A stretch of DNA of 29,398 nucleotides from a virus: IMG/VR virus record IMGVR_UViG_3300035670_004613, positions 1 to 29,398 of that record; one strand, written 5' to 3'. Under the pieces are notes generated by a model. The model had not been told where the DNA came from, ran no database searches, and saw only the letters and a list, made by a program, of their open reading frames with translations. Below are positions 29,288 to 29,398 of this stretch, piece by piece. Every line of letters starts with the position of its first letter. Within the stretch, counting starts at the first letter, position 1. The position numbers and the translations under genes are program-made.

Positions 29288-29398
29288 TGGCCGCCCGAGA
29301 TTCTTATAAAGGGCAAGCAATCGAAAGGGCAAAGCGCTTTGCTCGCATCATCGCCAACGGTGGTCGGCGCTCGGACTGCTTGCGCTATGCCGAAGAAA
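29287..29398 (+). CDS. Start of a possible terminase small subunit (partial)
   Basis: The gene runs off the right edge after 37 codons: MAARDSYKGQAIERAKRFARIIANGGRRSDCLRYAEE. The basic helical start with an 'ARIIANGGRRSDCLRYA' segment looks like the N-terminal helix-turn-helix region of small terminases. Position supports it: it follows the methyltransferase with a one-base overlap, and the opposite end of the window begins in head genes, so a terminase-portal-capsid block would fit the missing part of the map. The evidence is limited to this short piece. Confidence 0.42.
   Translation, partial: MAARDSYKGQAIERAKRFARIIANGGRRSDCLRYAEE

Noticed and set aside
1-29398. Integrase, attachment sites, CI-like repressor, tRNA genes or CRISPR array
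   Set aside because: I saw none by eye. The AlpA-like and RHH proteins alone do not make a lysogeny module. tRNA absence was not tested with a scanning tool.

Overview
The window is most of the genome of a tailed phage with a long non-contractile tail (siphovirus-type). The tail module follows the lambda order (homologues of gpG/GT, tape measure, M, L, K, I, J). The phage probably infects a cyanobacterium. The grounds are a cyanophage-style side fibre (start MAQHDYVIANGTGAAVR, C-terminal S74 chaperone), a group-2-like RpoD sigma factor, and several small proteins I recognise from cyanophage genomes. That host call is inference. The left edge lies inside a head-region gene and the right edge inside a gene placed where a small terminase would be, so the missing part of a circular map would hold terminase large subunit, portal, protease and capsid.

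Layout. (1) 1-12369, plus strand: head completion and tail genes, tightly overlapping, with two tandem major tail tube paralogues and a clear -1 frameshift site making the G/GT tail chaperone pair. (2) 12383-16098, plus strand: a DUF218/YdcF-like protein, a small basic protein, two membrane-segment proteins, a two-domain endolysin (GH24 muramidase plus M15 peptidase), a metallophosphoesterase and an HNH nuclease. A second possible -1 frameshift site sits in the lysis cluster. (3) 16034-24096, mostly minus strand: sigma factor, AP2-HNH endonuclease, dCTP deaminase, zinc ribbon, small DNA-binding proteins, DUF3310, SSB, RecT/Bet annealase, RecE-type exonuclease, VRR-NUC nuclease, superfamily 2 helicase and another HNH. 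(4) 24167-29398, plus strand: ribbon-helix-helix protein, primase-helicase, a 10-bp repeat array, another ribbon-helix-helix protein, a DnaN-type sliding clamp, a ParB-methyltransferase fusion, and the start of a possible small terminase.

Working model. Early genes diverge from a compact control region at 24097-24166, where two promoter-like sequences on opposite strands overlap and share CTAG repeats. Leftward transcription would give recombination and nucleotide-metabolism functions, boosted by a second promoter at 21816-21843, and finally the sigma factor. Rightward transcription would give replication genes. The sigma factor, with a divergent region 4, would redirect host RNA polymerase to late genes. 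No DNA polymerase is visible, so the phage clamp and primase-helicase probably work with the host polymerase unless one is encoded outside the window. No integrase, recognisable CI-type repressor, tRNA or CRISPR array was seen. The sites most worth testing are the repeat array at 26379-26637, the switch-like control region at 24117-24161, and the second frameshift candidate at 13433-13439.
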